Shown in pieces: positions 33,508-41,890 of a DNA stretch of 64,000 nt. Position 1 is the first letter of the stretch, and the number at the start of each line of letters is the position of its first letter. The position numbers were made by a program, and so were the translations under genes. This DNA comes from AR12 sp036265915 (GTDB lineage: Bacteria; Methylomirabilota; Methylomirabilia; Rokubacteriales; CSP1-6): the NCBI GenBank assembly GCA_036265915.1, contig DATAOC010000043.1, positions 1-64,000 on the forward strand, given 5' to 3'. The notes below the pieces were generated by a model. That model ran no database searches. It saw only the letters and a list, made by a program, of their open reading frames with translations, and had not been told where the DNA came from.

Positions 33508-34203
33508 TCAGGCCGCTGGCCGGCAGCGACGACACGGGCGGTACCCGACCTCGAGCGCATCCGCCACCGACGCGAACACGATGCGGTTGGGCTCGCCGAT
33601 GCGCTGCTCGTGGGGGCAGCCGCGGCGGCAGATGATGCGCGTGGTCGCGCAGCCGACCAGGGCGGGCGTCGTGCGCTCGAGCGCCAGCAGGCGCGTCTTG
33701 AGGGCGCCGCCGAACGCGTAGTGGCCCCACGTGCCGTCCCCACGCACCACGCGGTGGCAGGGCAGGAAGATCGGCACGGGGTTGGCCCCGAGCGCGTTAC
33801 CGACGGCGCGCGCCGCCCGCGGGTGACCGATGCGTCGCGCCAGCTCGGCGTACGACGTGACGGCCCCGAACGGGATGTCGCGGGCCGCCGTCAGCACCCT
33901 CGCCTGGAACTCCGGCACCTCGAGGTCCAGCGCGACGCCGAAGAAGGCACGGCGCCCGGCCAGGTAGTCGGTGAGCTCGGCGCGCGCCTGCTCCAGCACG
34001 CGGCGGCCGCCGGCGACGGCGACGTCGCGCCCGCGCCCGTAGGCCAGGCGCCGCACGCCGCGCTCGCTCGCCTCGATGGCGAAGCGGCCGGCCAGCTTCG
34101 ACAGGTCGGGCGGTGGCGCCAGCTGCGTCAGCATCCGGCGCGCCAGGCGCTCCGGTGCGGCCGGCGCGAAATAGTCACGGAGTCGCGTATCGAGGCTGTC
34201 CAT
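33508..34203 (-). CDS. Ogt-type methyltransferase fused to a C-terminal Ada zinc domain
   Basis: 231 residues from the ATG with AAGGAG 6 nt upstream. Residues 1-175 form an O6-alkylguanine transferase: VPEFQARVLTAARDIPFGAVTSYAELARRIG and the active site PCHRV with Cys149. Residues 185-231 contain C192-x3-C196 and C224-x2-C227 in a frame identical to the zinc and methyl-accepting site of Ada (C38, C42, C69, C72), ending VGYRPCRRCRP. In Ada the zinc domain is N-terminal and followed by an AraC HTH. Here it is C-terminal and the HTH is absent. The gene follows the ECF sigma gene by 11 bp, so the pair may sense and respond to alkylation. Confidence 0.88.
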   Translation of the reverse strand: MDSLDTRLRDYFAPAAPERLARRMLTQLAPPPDLSKLAGRFAIEASERGVRRLAYGRGRDVAVAGGRRVLEQARAELTDYLAGRRAFFGVALDLEVPEFQARVLTAARDIPFGAVTSYAELARRIGHPRAARAVGNALGANPVPIFLPCHRVVRGDGTWGHYAFGGALKTRLLALERTTPALVGCATTRIICRRGCPHEQRIGEPNRIVFASVADALEVGYRPCRRCRPAA

Positions 34204-34214
34204 GCTCGTCTCCT

Positions 34215-34676
34215 TCACTCCTCAAGCGCGCGCTTGACGATCGCCTTGCCGCGTGCGAGCTGACTCTTCACCGTGTTCACCGAGATGCCGCGGACGGCCG
34301 CCAGCTCGCGATACGAGAGGCCGTCGACGTAATGCAGCGCCATGAGCAGTCGCGCCTCGCGCGGGACCGCGTCGAGCGCGCGCGCGAGGTCCAGGCGCTC
34401 CACGCCGCGCGCCGGTGTGGCGGCGTCCGTCTCGTCCAGCGTCGACGCCGGGCGCCGGCGCCGCAGCTCGTCGATGCACACGTTCGAGAGCGCGCGATAG
34501 AGCCACGTCGACACCGCCCAGCGCGGGGAGTACGTGGCCCGCGCCGCGAAGCACTTGGTCAGCGCGCGCTGCACGGCGTCCTCGGCATCCGCGCGGTGGC
34601 CGAGCATCCGGTAGGCCACCGCATAGAGGCGGCCCGCGTATTCCTCGGCCACCCTGGCGAACGTGCGCTCGTCCAT
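34215..34676 (-). CDS. ECF sigma-70 factor
   Basis: 153 residues. Region 2: ARVAEEYAGRLYAVAYRMLGHRADAEDAVQRALTKCF and STWLYRALSNVCIDELRR. Region 4: ALDAVPREARLLMALHYVDGLSYRELAAVRGISVNTVKSQLARGKAIVKRAL, with the HTH in LSYRELAAVRGISVNTVK. No anti-sigma gene is next to it; the downstream gene is the Ogt-Ada fusion, which could play the sensing part. TATAAC (34685-34690) ends 8 nt before the ATG, with no Shine-Dalgarno. Confidence 0.92.
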   Translation of the reverse strand: MDERTFARVAEEYAGRLYAVAYRMLGHRADAEDAVQRALTKCFAARATYSPRWAVSTWLYRALSNVCIDELRRRRPASTLDETDAATPARGVERLDLARALDAVPREARLLMALHYVDGLSYRELAAVRGISVNTVKSQLARGKAIVKRALEE

Positions 34677-34684
34677 GTTGCAGG

Positions 34685-34690
34685 GTTATA
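34685..34690 (-). promoter_or_regulatory. -10 box (TATAAC), leaderless type
   Basis: On the minus strand TATAAC ends 8 nt before the sigma factor ATG. Confidence 0.42.
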
Positions 34691-34723
34691 CGGCGCGGCG
34701 TGCCGGAAGGGTGGAACGCGGGC

Positions 34724-37700
34724 TCAGCGGAGGCGTCGCGCGAGCCGCCGGCAGCGCTCGACGAGCGGCCGCATGCCGTGCTCCTCGGCGATGTCCTGCG
34801 CCTGGTCCAGCTCGGCGGCGGCGGCGCCGTGCTCGCCGTCGGCAGCTTCCACCTCGGCCAGGGCGAGCCGTGCCCAGCCCTCGCACCAGTGCTCGCCTTG
34901 CCGCACGGCGAACGCGATGGCCTCGTTCACCGTGCGCCGCGCCGCCTCGCGGTCGCCGAGCGCCAGCTGCGCCAGGCCGAGCGTCGTCAGCTGGGTGGCT
35001 CGCACGACGAGGACGCCGGCCGCCTCGTGCAGCGCGATGGATTCCTGGATGGCGCGGACGGCGTCCTCCGGGCGGTCCGAATGGATGTAGGCGCGCGCGA
35101 GAAACCGCGAGGCGTTGATCAGCTGGCCCACGAACTTCTTCTCACGACACGTGGCGGCCGTTGCTTCGAGGAGCGGGATCGCCTCGTCGAGGCGGCCGAC
35201 GTGCACGAGCGCGGCGCCCTGATAGGCGGCCACGGTCATCTGGCTGTACAGGTGACCGCTGGCATCGGCCGCCGCCCGGCCGCGCTCGAGCATGGCGAAT
35301 CCGCCGGCGACGTCGCCGAGCTCGCACAGCGCCTCGGCGGCGTTGGCGGCGGCGCTGCAATACGGCTGGCCCGAGAGCCCGAACCGCTCCGTCGCGCGCG
35401 GCCCCTCGAGCAGGCTCATGATCTCCCGGTAGTGGCCGACGGCCTCCGCAAACCGTCCCTGGCCGATCCGCGCGTGCCCCATGTACAGCAACCCGGTCAC
35501 GCGCAGCGCAAGATCGTCGCGCGCGGCGGCGCGCTCCAGGCAGCGCGTGCCGTACTCGATCGCGACGTCGTGCTCGCCCTTCGCCCAGTGGTGCTGCACG
35601 AAGTACGCGTAGATCGTGTCGAGCACGTCGCCGAAGCCGTGACGCGCGGCCAGCGCCTCGGCGTCCTTGTAGAGCTGGAACAGGCGGTCGGGCTGGCCGC
35701 CGCGCCAGAGCGGCGCGCGCATGGCGAGTCGCACGTCGGTGCCGGTGCGCGCGTGCTCCGGAGTCTCCGGCAGGTGGCGCAGCGCCTCCAGCACTGCCTC
35801 GTAGTACTCCACGGCCTTGTCGTCGGCGCAGAGGGCGGCGGCGCGCTCGGCGGCGTCACGCGCGTAGCGCGCGACCTTGTCCCAGACCTCCCCGCGGCGG
35901 AAGTGATAGACGAGCTCTTCCGTCCGACCCTCGAGGCGTCCCGCGTGCAGCTCCTCGAGGGCGGCGCCGATCATGCCGTGCAGCCGGCGCCGCTCGGCCT
36001 GCAGCAGCGAGGCGTATGCGACGTCCTGCGTCAGCGCGTGGCGGAACACGTACTCGAGGTCCACCAGCGCGGTCTTCTCGTAGATCAGCTCGATGCGCTT
36101 CAGCTCGGTCAGGCTGCGCTCGAGGTCGTTGTGCAGATCCGAGACGCGTCGCAGCAGGTCGAGGGCAAACTCCCGCCCGATGACCGAGGCGGTCTGCACC
36201 GTGCGCTTGGCCGGCTCCTCCAGCCGGTCGAGGCGCGCGGCGATGACGTCCTGCACCGTTTCCGGCACGATCAGCGTCGCCGCCGTCGCCGCGAGCACCA
36301 GGCGATCGCCCTCGGCGCGCACGCCGCCGCTCTCCACGAGCGCCCGCCCCAGCTCCTCGAGGAAGAAGGGATTGCCCTCCGCCTTGTCGGCGATGCGCGC
36401 GGCGAGCTCGGCCGGGAGCTCCGGCACGCCGAGCGTGGAGCGGACGATCTGCACGGCGTCGTCCGCATCCACCGGCCGCAGCGCGATGCGCCAGTGGTAC
36501 GTGCGGTCGCCGAACGGCTGCTGGTACACCGGCCGGTACGTCACCACGAGCAGGATCGGCATGCCGGGAGCGACGTCGGCGAGCGAGACGAGCAGCTCGT
36601 CGGACGCGCGGTCGATCCAGTGCGCATCCTCGATCACCAGCACCAGCGGACGCTCGCGGCTGTCCGCGGCGAGCAGCTGCTGGATCGCGCCCACCAGACG
36701 GACACGGCGCTGCGCGGGGTCCATGGCTGCTACCGTCGGATCGCCCGGGTCCAGCGCCAGCAGCAGCCGCACATACGGCTCGACGGCGGCGGTCGCGGTC
36801 CGGAGCCCGGCTCGCACGCGCTCGACCATGCGGGCCTCATCGTCGGCGTCCTCGATCCCGAACCGCTGCTTGACGACGTCGACGATCGGCAGGAAGGGGA
36901 TCGACTGGCCGAACGAGATGCAATCCGCCTGCAGCCAGGTGACGTCGCCGGCGCGACGCCGGAACTCGAGCAGGAGACGCGACTTGCCGATGCCGGCCTC
37001 GCCGACGATGAGCGCCACCTGCCCGCGGCCGCTGCGCGCGGCCGCGAGCGCGCGCTCGAGCGTGGCGACGGTATCGTCGCGGCCGACGAACGGCGACAGG
37101 CCGTGAGCGGCGCGCGCGGTGAGGCGCGAGACGTGCGGTCGCGCGCGGATGAGCTCCCACGCCGCCACCGCCTGCGCGCGGTTCTTCACGCTGAAGGTCC
37201 CGAGCGCACGGAGCTCGAAGTACGGCGCGATCGGCCGCTCGGTGGCGTCGGCGACCACCACCTGTCCCGGCTCGGCGAGCTGCTGCATCCGCGCCGCCGT
37301 GTTGGTGGTGTCGCCGACGGCGGTGTAGTCCATCCTGAGGTTGTCGCCGATGGCGCCGACCACGACCAGACCGGTGTTGAGCCCCATGCGCATGCGAAAA
37401 TCGATCCGGCGCGTGCGCGCAAGCTCCTCGCGGTAGCGCGCCAGCGTGGCCTGCATGGCGAGCGCGGCGTGGGCGGCGCGCTGCGCATGATCCTCGTGGG
37501 CGACCGGCGCGCCGAAGAGCGCCATGAGCCCGTCGCCGAGAAACTGGTTCACCGTGCCCTCGTAGCGATGGATCTCGGCGAGCATGAGCTCGAAGGCCCG
37601 GTTGATCAGCGCGTGCACGTCCTCGGGATCGAGCCGCTCGGAGATCGACGTGAAGCCCGACACGTCCGCAAAGAGGACCGTCACCTGCTTGCGCTCGCCC

Positions 37701-38002
37701 GCGAGCGCCGAGCGCTCCTTGAGAATGCGCTCGGCCAGGTGCGCGGGCGTGTAGGCGTGCGGCGACGCGAAGCGCGTCCCGGCCGCCGCCGCCGCCGCGG
37801 GCGGCGCCCCTGTCCCGGCCGCCGCGCCTGCTGGCACCGACGGCTCCCCCATCGTGACCGCGCTACCGCACGCGCTGCAGAAGCGCGCGCCCGGCGTCAC
37901 GGCGGCGCCGCACGCGGCGCACGGGATCTCGAGCCGCGTGCCGCACTGCTCGCAAAAACGCGCGCCCGCTCGTTGCTCCGTCTGGCATCCAGGGCATCGC
38001 AT
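34724..38002 (-). CDS. Double zinc-ribbon / class III cyclase / AAA / TPR regulator
   Basis: 1092 residues from ATG 38002. Residues 1-48 hold eight Cys in four CxxC-type pairs (C3/C6, C17/C20, C28/C31, C42/C45), a double zinc ribbon. About 107-275 is a class III adenylate/guanylate cyclase domain (VTVLFADVSGFTSISERLD, QFLGDGLMALFGAPV, GLNTGLVVVGAIG). A P-loop AAA/NACHT-like ATPase follows (SPFVGRDDTVATLERAL, VGEAGIGKSRLL, LVIEDAHWID), then TPR-like helices to the end. This is the common LuxR-less multidomain regulator of actinobacteria and proteobacteria; its input is unknown. TACAAT 7 nt before the ATG fixes the start. Confidence 0.9.
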   Translation of the reverse strand: MRCPGCQTEQRAGARFCEQCGTRLEIPCAACGAAVTPGARFCSACGSAVTMGEPSVPAGAAAGTGAPPAAAAAAGTRFASPHAYTPAHLAERILKERSALAGERKQVTVLFADVSGFTSISERLDPEDVHALINRAFELMLAEIHRYEGTVNQFLGDGLMALFGAPVAHEDHAQRAAHAALAMQATLARYREELARTRRIDFRMRMGLNTGLVVVGAIGDNLRMDYTAVGDTTNTAARMQQLAEPGQVVVADATERPIAPYFELRALGTFSVKNRAQAVAAWELIRARPHVSRLTARAAHGLSPFVGRDDTVATLERALAAARSGRGQVALIVGEAGIGKSRLLLEFRRRAGDVTWLQADCISFGQSIPFLPIVDVVKQRFGIEDADDEARMVERVRAGLRTATAAVEPYVRLLLALDPGDPTVAAMDPAQRRVRLVGAIQQLLAADSRERPLVLVIEDAHWIDRASDELLVSLADVAPGMPILLVVTYRPVYQQPFGDRTYHWRIALRPVDADDAVQIVRSTLGVPELPAELAARIADKAEGNPFFLEELGRALVESGGVRAEGDRLVLAATAATLIVPETVQDVIAARLDRLEEPAKRTVQTASVIGREFALDLLRRVSDLHNDLERSLTELKRIELIYEKTALVDLEYVFRHALTQDVAYASLLQAERRRLHGMIGAALEELHAGRLEGRTEELVYHFRRGEVWDKVARYARDAAERAAALCADDKAVEYYEAVLEALRHLPETPEHARTGTDVRLAMRAPLWRGGQPDRLFQLYKDAEALAARHGFGDVLDTIYAYFVQHHWAKGEHDVAIEYGTRCLERAAARDDLALRVTGLLYMGHARIGQGRFAEAVGHYREIMSLLEGPRATERFGLSGQPYCSAAANAAEALCELGDVAGGFAMLERGRAAADASGHLYSQMTVAAYQGAALVHVGRLDEAIPLLEATAATCREKKFVGQLINASRFLARAYIHSDRPEDAVRAIQESIALHEAAGVLVVRATQLTTLGLAQLALGDREAARRTVNEAIAFAVRQGEHWCEGWARLALAEVEAADGEHGAAAAELDQAQDIAEEHGMRPLVERCRRLARRLR

Positions 38003-38009
38003 CCCGGTC

Positions 38010-38015
38010 ATTGTA
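38010..38015 (-). promoter_or_regulatory. -10 box (TACAAT), leaderless type
   Basis: On the minus strand TACAAT ends 7 nt before ATG 38002. It overlaps a second in-frame ATG at 38011, which argues that 38002 is the real start. Confidence 0.5.
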
Positions 38016-38079
38016 CGGCTGTGGCAGTATAGCGGCCGTGCGAGAGCTTGCGTGCGAGGCCGCACGCGGAGGAGCGTCG

Positions 38080-39003
38080 ATGAACTACCGGCCGGTCGAG
38101 ATGTGGGGCGCGCTGCCTGACGGCATGAGCTTCGTGGAGGCGACCAGCGTCGCCGTCGATACCAGCGACGACGTGTACGTGTTCAACCGCGGCGCGCACC
38201 CGGTGATCGTCTTCGATCGCACCGGACGGTTCAAGCGCACGTGGGGTCAGGGGATGTTTCGCCGCGCGCACGGCATCACGGTCGGTCCAGACGGCTCGCT
38301 GTGGCTCACCGACGACCTGCACCACACCATCCGGCAGTTCACGCCGGAGGGCAAGTGCCTGCTCACCATCGGTGATCCCGACACGCCGTCGACGCTGCAG
38401 GGCGGCCAGCCGTTCAACCGTCCCACGCACGTGGCCATCTCGCCGAAGACCGGTGATGTCTTCATCTCGGACGGCTACGGCAACTCGCGCGTGCACAAGT
38501 ACGACCCGAAGGGCCGGCACCTGCTCTCGTGGGGCGAGCCGGGCACCGATCCGGGCTGCTTCAACCTCCCGCACAACATCGCGACCGACGCCGCCGGCCT
38601 CGTCTACGTCGCCGATCGCGAGAACCACCGCGTGCAGATCTTCGACGCCAACGGACGTTACCAGGGCCAGTGGAACAACCTCCACCGCCCGTGCGGCCTG
38701 GCCGCCGACGCGCGGCTCGGTGACATCTTCTTCGTCGGCGAGCTGCCGACGCATCTGCCGGTGAACAAGGACGTGCCGAACCTCGGCGCGCGTGTGAGCA
38801 TCCTGTCGCTGAAGGGCCAGCTGCTCGGCCGCATCGGCGGCCGCTTCGCTGGCGAGAAGCCGGGCGAGTTCGTGGCGCCGCACGGCTGCGCCGTCGACTC
38901 GCGGGGCGATCTGTACGTGGCGGAGGTCTCGTGGACGGCGAAGGGCAGCCAGGAGACGCCGCCGCGCGAGATCCGCTCGCTGCAGAAGTTCGAGCGCTAC
39001 TAG
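38080..39003 (+). CDS. NHL-repeat beta-propeller protein
   Basis: 307 residues, GGAGGAG before the ATG. NHL repeats are plain: FNRPTHVAISPKTGDVFISDGYGNSRVHKYDPKG, FNLPHNIATDAAGLVYVADRENHRVQIFDANG and FVAPHGCAVDSRGDLYVAE. It resembles the peptidyl-alpha-hydroxyglycine amidating-lyase type propeller but lacks a clear active site. No signal peptide, so a cytosolic or non-classically exported scaffold or lyase. Its stop lies 2 bp before the pterin dehydratase start. Confidence 0.82.
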   Translation: MNYRPVEMWGALPDGMSFVEATSVAVDTSDDVYVFNRGAHPVIVFDRTGRFKRTWGQGMFRRAHGITVGPDGSLWLTDDLHHTIRQFTPEGKCLLTIGDPDTPSTLQGGQPFNRPTHVAISPKTGDVFISDGYGNSRVHKYDPKGRHLLSWGEPGTDPGCFNLPHNIATDAAGLVYVADRENHRVQIFDANGRYQGQWNNLHRPCGLAADARLGDIFFVGELPTHLPVNKDVPNLGARVSILSLKGQLLGRIGGRFAGEKPGEFVAPHGCAVDSRGDLYVAEVSWTAKGSQETPPREIRSLQKFERY

Positions 39004-39005
39004 CC

Positions 39006-39272
39006 GTGGACGAGACGGCCATCGACGCGGCACTGGCGCGAGTCCCGGGCTGGCGGCGCGAGGGTCGTACCATCACCCGCGGCTACCGCTTCGCCGATTT
39101 CCGCGAGGCGCTGGCGTTCGTCAACCGCGTGGGCGAGCTGGCCGAGCGCCACCACCACCACCCGGACATCCTCGTCCACTACAACGAAGTCACGCTGACG
39201 CTCTGGAGCCACGACGCGGGCGGCGTCACTGGACGCGACTTCCGGCTCGCGGCGGCCATCGACGCCGCCTGA
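39006..39272 (+). CDS. phhB: 4a-hydroxytetrahydrobiopterin dehydratase (PCD/DCoH)
   Basis: 88 residues, GTG start. Family core: VPGWRREGRTITRGYRFADFREALAFVNRVGELAERHHHHPDI, with the catalytic His cluster, and TLWSHDAGGVTGRDF. It recycles the pterin cofactor of aromatic hydroxylases; no such hydroxylase is adjacent. Short but complete for the family. Its stop codon lies inside the left arm of the 39266-39436 inverted repeat. Confidence 0.92.
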   Translation: MDETAIDAALARVPGWRREGRTITRGYRFADFREALAFVNRVGELAERHHHHPDILVHYNEVTLTLWSHDAGGVTGRDFRLAAAIDAA

Positions 39273-39436
39273 GCGCGCGCCCGCGCCGGCCCGGGTGTCC
39301 CCCGCGGGACCACGCAAATCGACGATGGGTTGGCGCCTGTCAGCGTTGAAACGATTCAGGGTCGGGGCCGACGCTTTACCCTAAAGCACGGGTCCCACGG
39401 GGGACACCCGGGCCGGCGCGGGCGCGCGCTCAGGCG
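39266..39436. repeat. 171-bp element with 46-bp terminal inverted repeats
   Basis: Arms 39266-39311 and 39391-39436 are reverse complements at 45 of 46 positions (the mismatch is at 39305). The 79-bp core carries two further perfect hairpins: GTCGG-gg-CCGAC (39361-39372) and GCTTTA-ccc-TAAAGC (39373-39387). The core is clearly AT-richer than its surroundings. It fills the whole space between two convergent genes. It could be a MITE-like insertion or a very long bidirectional terminator. A 3-bp CGC repeat flanks it, too short to prove a target-site duplication. Confidence 0.8.
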
Positions 39437-39440
39437 CGCG

Positions 39441-40730
39441 CTACCAGTACTGCATCGCGTCGCGGAGGATCCAGTCGAGCTCGGCGGCGCCGATGGTGCG
39501 TGGGGCGCCGGCCAAGAGGCGTGGCTGCTTGAGCGTGCCGTCGATGAGGGCGGGGACATCCCGCTCGGTGTAGCCGACGGCGGTCAGGCCATTCGCGATG
39601 CCGACGTCGCGCATCAGGCCGAGCAGCGCCTGCGGCAGCGCCTCGCGGCGCTCGCGCGCGCCGAGCCCGCTCACCGGGGCGCCGAGCAGCTCGGCGGCGC
39701 GCAGGTGGCGGTCGGGCGACGTCGCGTAGGTGAAGCGGAATGTCGATGGGGCGGTCAGGATCACGGAGACGCCGTGCGGGATGAGCGGGTGGCGGGTGCG
39801 ATAGCCGGTCGGGACGTAGTCGCGCACGAGACCGGCGATGGGATATGCGACGGCGTGCGGCACGTGGACGCCGGCGCTGCCGAAGCCGATGCCCGCATAG
39901 TTGGCGGCGAGCGCCAGGTGCACGCGCGCCTCCAGATCGTCGCCGTTCAGGACCGCGCGCCGAAGGTAACGGCCGACGTACTCGATCGCTTTCTCGCACC
40001 AGATGTCACTGGCCGGGTTGGCGCCGATGTAGGCGGGGCGATCGGGCGGATGGTACTTCGGGCGCGCGTTGTACGGCCGCGTCGTGTACGACTCGATCGC
40101 GTGGGTGAGGATGTCGGCGCCGGCGGCCGCGGTGACTTCGGGCGGAACGGTCAGCGTGTTCAGCGGATCGACAATGCCGAGCGTCGGCCGCAAGAGCCGG
40201 TGCGACACGCCGGCTTTCACGTTCTGGTCCACGACGTGCGTCACCGCGACCGGCGTGGTCTCGCTGCCGGTGCCGGCGGTGGTCGGCACGGCGATGAGCG
40301 GCCGCAGGGGGCCGGGCACCGGGACGCCTTTGCCGACCGGCTTGTTGATGTAGTCGAGCAGCGGCGCCGGATGCGTGGCGAGCAGGTTGACGGCCTTGCA
40401 CGTATCGATGCTCGAGCCGCCGCCGACCGCGATGTAGCCGTCCACGTCCTTGCCGCGCGTGACGGCCGCGGCCTCTTCCATCGATCGATCCGTCGGCTCC
40501 ACCTCGACGCCGTCGTAGATCTCGGCCTTGATGCCCTCCTCGCCGAGCAGGCCGCGGATGCGCTCCGGGAGCCCCAGCTCCGCGATGTGGCGGTCGGTGA
40601 CGATGAGCACGCGCGAGAGCCCGAGGCGGCGCGCGTCGAACGCGATCTCCTCGGTGGCGCCGACGCCGAACTTGATCGGCGACATCTCGAGCACGAACAC
40701 CGTCTCGGTGGGAAGCGTGACGCCCTTCAT
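39441..40730 (-). CDS. Iron-type alcohol dehydrogenase, hydroxyacid-oxoacid transhydrogenase-like
   Basis: 429 residues from ATG 40730; a TTG at 40748 is less likely. NAD-binding GGGSSIDTCKAV, PTTAGTGSETT, the metal-site HAIESY, and HVPHAVAYPIAGLV with RHPLIPHGVSVILT in the place of the third iron ligand. The whole C-terminal pattern (AGVH..PHA.AYPI.GL, PLIPHG.SV.LTAP) matches ADHFE1, the hydroxyacid-oxoacid transhydrogenase, better than ordinary Fe-ADH. It would move hydride between a 2- or 4-hydroxyacid and an oxoacid. TATAAT (40738-40743) ends 7 nt before the ATG. Confidence 0.86.
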   Translation of the reverse strand: MKGVTLPTETVFVLEMSPIKFGVGATEEIAFDARRLGLSRVLIVTDRHIAELGLPERIRGLLGEEGIKAEIYDGVEVEPTDRSMEEAAAVTRGKDVDGYIAVGGGSSIDTCKAVNLLATHPAPLLDYINKPVGKGVPVPGPLRPLIAVPTTAGTGSETTPVAVTHVVDQNVKAGVSHRLLRPTLGIVDPLNTLTVPPEVTAAAGADILTHAIESYTTRPYNARPKYHPPDRPAYIGANPASDIWCEKAIEYVGRYLRRAVLNGDDLEARVHLALAANYAGIGFGSAGVHVPHAVAYPIAGLVRDYVPTGYRTRHPLIPHGVSVILTAPSTFRFTYATSPDRHLRAAELLGAPVSGLGARERREALPQALLGLMRDVGIANGLTAVGYTERDVPALIDGTLKQPRLLAGAPRTIGAAELDWILRDAMQYW

Positions 40731-40737
40731 GTCCGGA

Positions 40738-40743
40738 ATTATA
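40738..40743 (-). promoter_or_regulatory. -10 box (TATAAT), leaderless type
   Basis: A perfect TATAAT on the minus strand ends 7 nt before ATG 40730; no Shine-Dalgarno lies between. The best example of this class in the window. Confidence 0.6.
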
Positions 40744-40755
40744 GCCAACCGGTGC

Positions 40756-40761
40756 TAGACT
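40756..40761 (+). promoter_or_regulatory. -10 box (TAGACT), near-leaderless type
   Basis: TAGACT ends 8 nt before ATG 40770 and lies back to back with the TATAAT of the divergent dehydrogenase. Confidence 0.4.
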
Positions 40762-40769
40762 CGCCCGCC

Positions 40770-41240
40770 ATGAGCGATCTCCCCGACGTCTTCCGTGACT
40801 TCTTCGCCAATCTCACCGAGCAGCGCGATCGCACTCCCGGCTTCGATGCGTTCCGCGTGTGCTTCGGCTGCGGCCCCGAGCATCCGACCGGCCTTCGCGT
40901 GCGCTGCTTCACGACGGAGGAAGGCGTGGCGTCGCCGATCGTGGTACCGCGCGTCTACGAGGGACCACCCGGCGCCGTCCACGGCGGCATCGTCGCCGCG
41001 TATCTCGACGAGGTGCTCGGCGGTGCAGCCGCCAACGCGACGGGCAGGGTGGTGGTGACGGGAGAGCTGACGGTGCGATACGTGCAACCGGTGCCGAGCG
41101 AGACGCCGCTGCTCGGCCGCGGTCGCCTGGTGACGAACCACGGCCGCTACGTCGACGTGGAAGGCAGCCTGGAAGAATTCAGCGCCCGGCGCGTCGTGGC
41201 GACCGCGCGCGGGCGCTTCTTTCCGATCGAGCCGCGCTAG
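40770..41240 (+). CDS. Hotdog-fold thioesterase (PaaI-like)
   Basis: 156 residues. The N-terminus has CFGCGPEHPTGLRVRC, the zinc-like or structural Cys region of this subfamily. PPGAVHGGIVAAYLDEVLGGAA is the hotdog helix with its catalytic-region HGG, and GELTVRYVQPVPSETPL completes the fold. It hydrolyses acyl-CoA thioesters, perhaps aromatic. The long open frame upstream (from 39330) is not coding. Convergent and 4-bp overlapping with the lytic transglycosylase gene. Confidence 0.87.
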   Translation: MSDLPDVFRDFFANLTEQRDRTPGFDAFRVCFGCGPEHPTGLRVRCFTTEEGVASPIVVPRVYEGPPGAVHGGIVAAYLDEVLGGAAANATGRVVVTGELTVRYVQPVPSETPLLGRGRLVTNHGRYVDVEGSLEEFSARRVVATARGRFFPIEPR

Positions 41241-41890
41241 GCGCGGATCAGCAGCGTCGTGAGCACCGGGCTCTGTTTCGGGACCTCGCGGAAGCGGCAG
41301 CGCAGCTCGGACCGCTCGAGGATCTCCACGTAGGCGCCCATCACCATCCGGTAGTAGTGCGGGTGCCGGCCGGCGGGACCGCCGTTGTACTCGGTGAGCG
41401 CATCACGCACGTTCGGCTTGCGCGACAGGATGTCGCGCAGGTACGCCATGGCCACGCGGGTGGCGATGACGGGATCGGCGAGGTCCCCGAGATCGCGGCC
41501 GGACTTCGTGAGCGACGCCCGTTTCACGCGACCGACGATCGGCTCCATGAGCGCAGCCGTGCTCGGCAGAACCTGGAAGATGCCGATCTCACCGGCGGCG
41601 CCGACGGCGTCGTGCTTGAACTCCGACTCGACCTCCGCCTGTGCGAGCACGAGACAATGATCGAGGTTCGACTTCTGGGCCTCCGAAACCAGAACCTCGG
41701 GAAAGCGCTGGAACGCCCGGATGGGCGCCTGGGGATTCTTGAACGCCACATACTGCAGAATCGAGCGGTTCAACCGCTCCGCGTCCGCTTCACCGGCGAC
41801 GGCGATCATCTGGCGCGTCAGGATCAAGCCCCCGACCGCGACTGCAACCGCCAACGTCAGCCCCGCGAGCGCCCTGCTGTGACGACTCAT
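41237..41890 (-). CDS. Lytic transglycosylase, SLT domain
   Basis: 217 residues with an N-terminal membrane anchor or signal (ALAGLTLAVAVAVGGLILT). SLT core: AQAEVESEFKHDAVGAAGEIGIFQVLPSTA, whose Glu in EVESEF is the catalytic acid, and LTEYNGGPAGR. It cleaves murein to leave anhydro ends, acting in the periplasm. GGAGGAA precedes the ATG. Short for a Slt; the helical shoulder is missing. Confidence 0.87.
   Translation of the reverse strand: MSRHSRALAGLTLAVAVAVGGLILTRQMIAVAGEADAERLNRSILQYVAFKNPQAPIRAFQRFPEVLVSEAQKSNLDHCLVLAQAEVESEFKHDAVGAAGEIGIFQVLPSTAALMEPIVGRVKRASLTKSGRDLGDLADPVIATRVAMAYLRDILSRKPNVRDALTEYNGGPAGRHPHYYRMVMGAYVEILERSELRCRFREVPKQSPVLTTLLIRA

Noticed and set aside
39330..40769. 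Long in-frame extension before the thioesterase
   Set aside because: Runs antisense through the alcohol dehydrogenase and the inverted-repeat element; the real start at 40770 is preceded by a -10 box.
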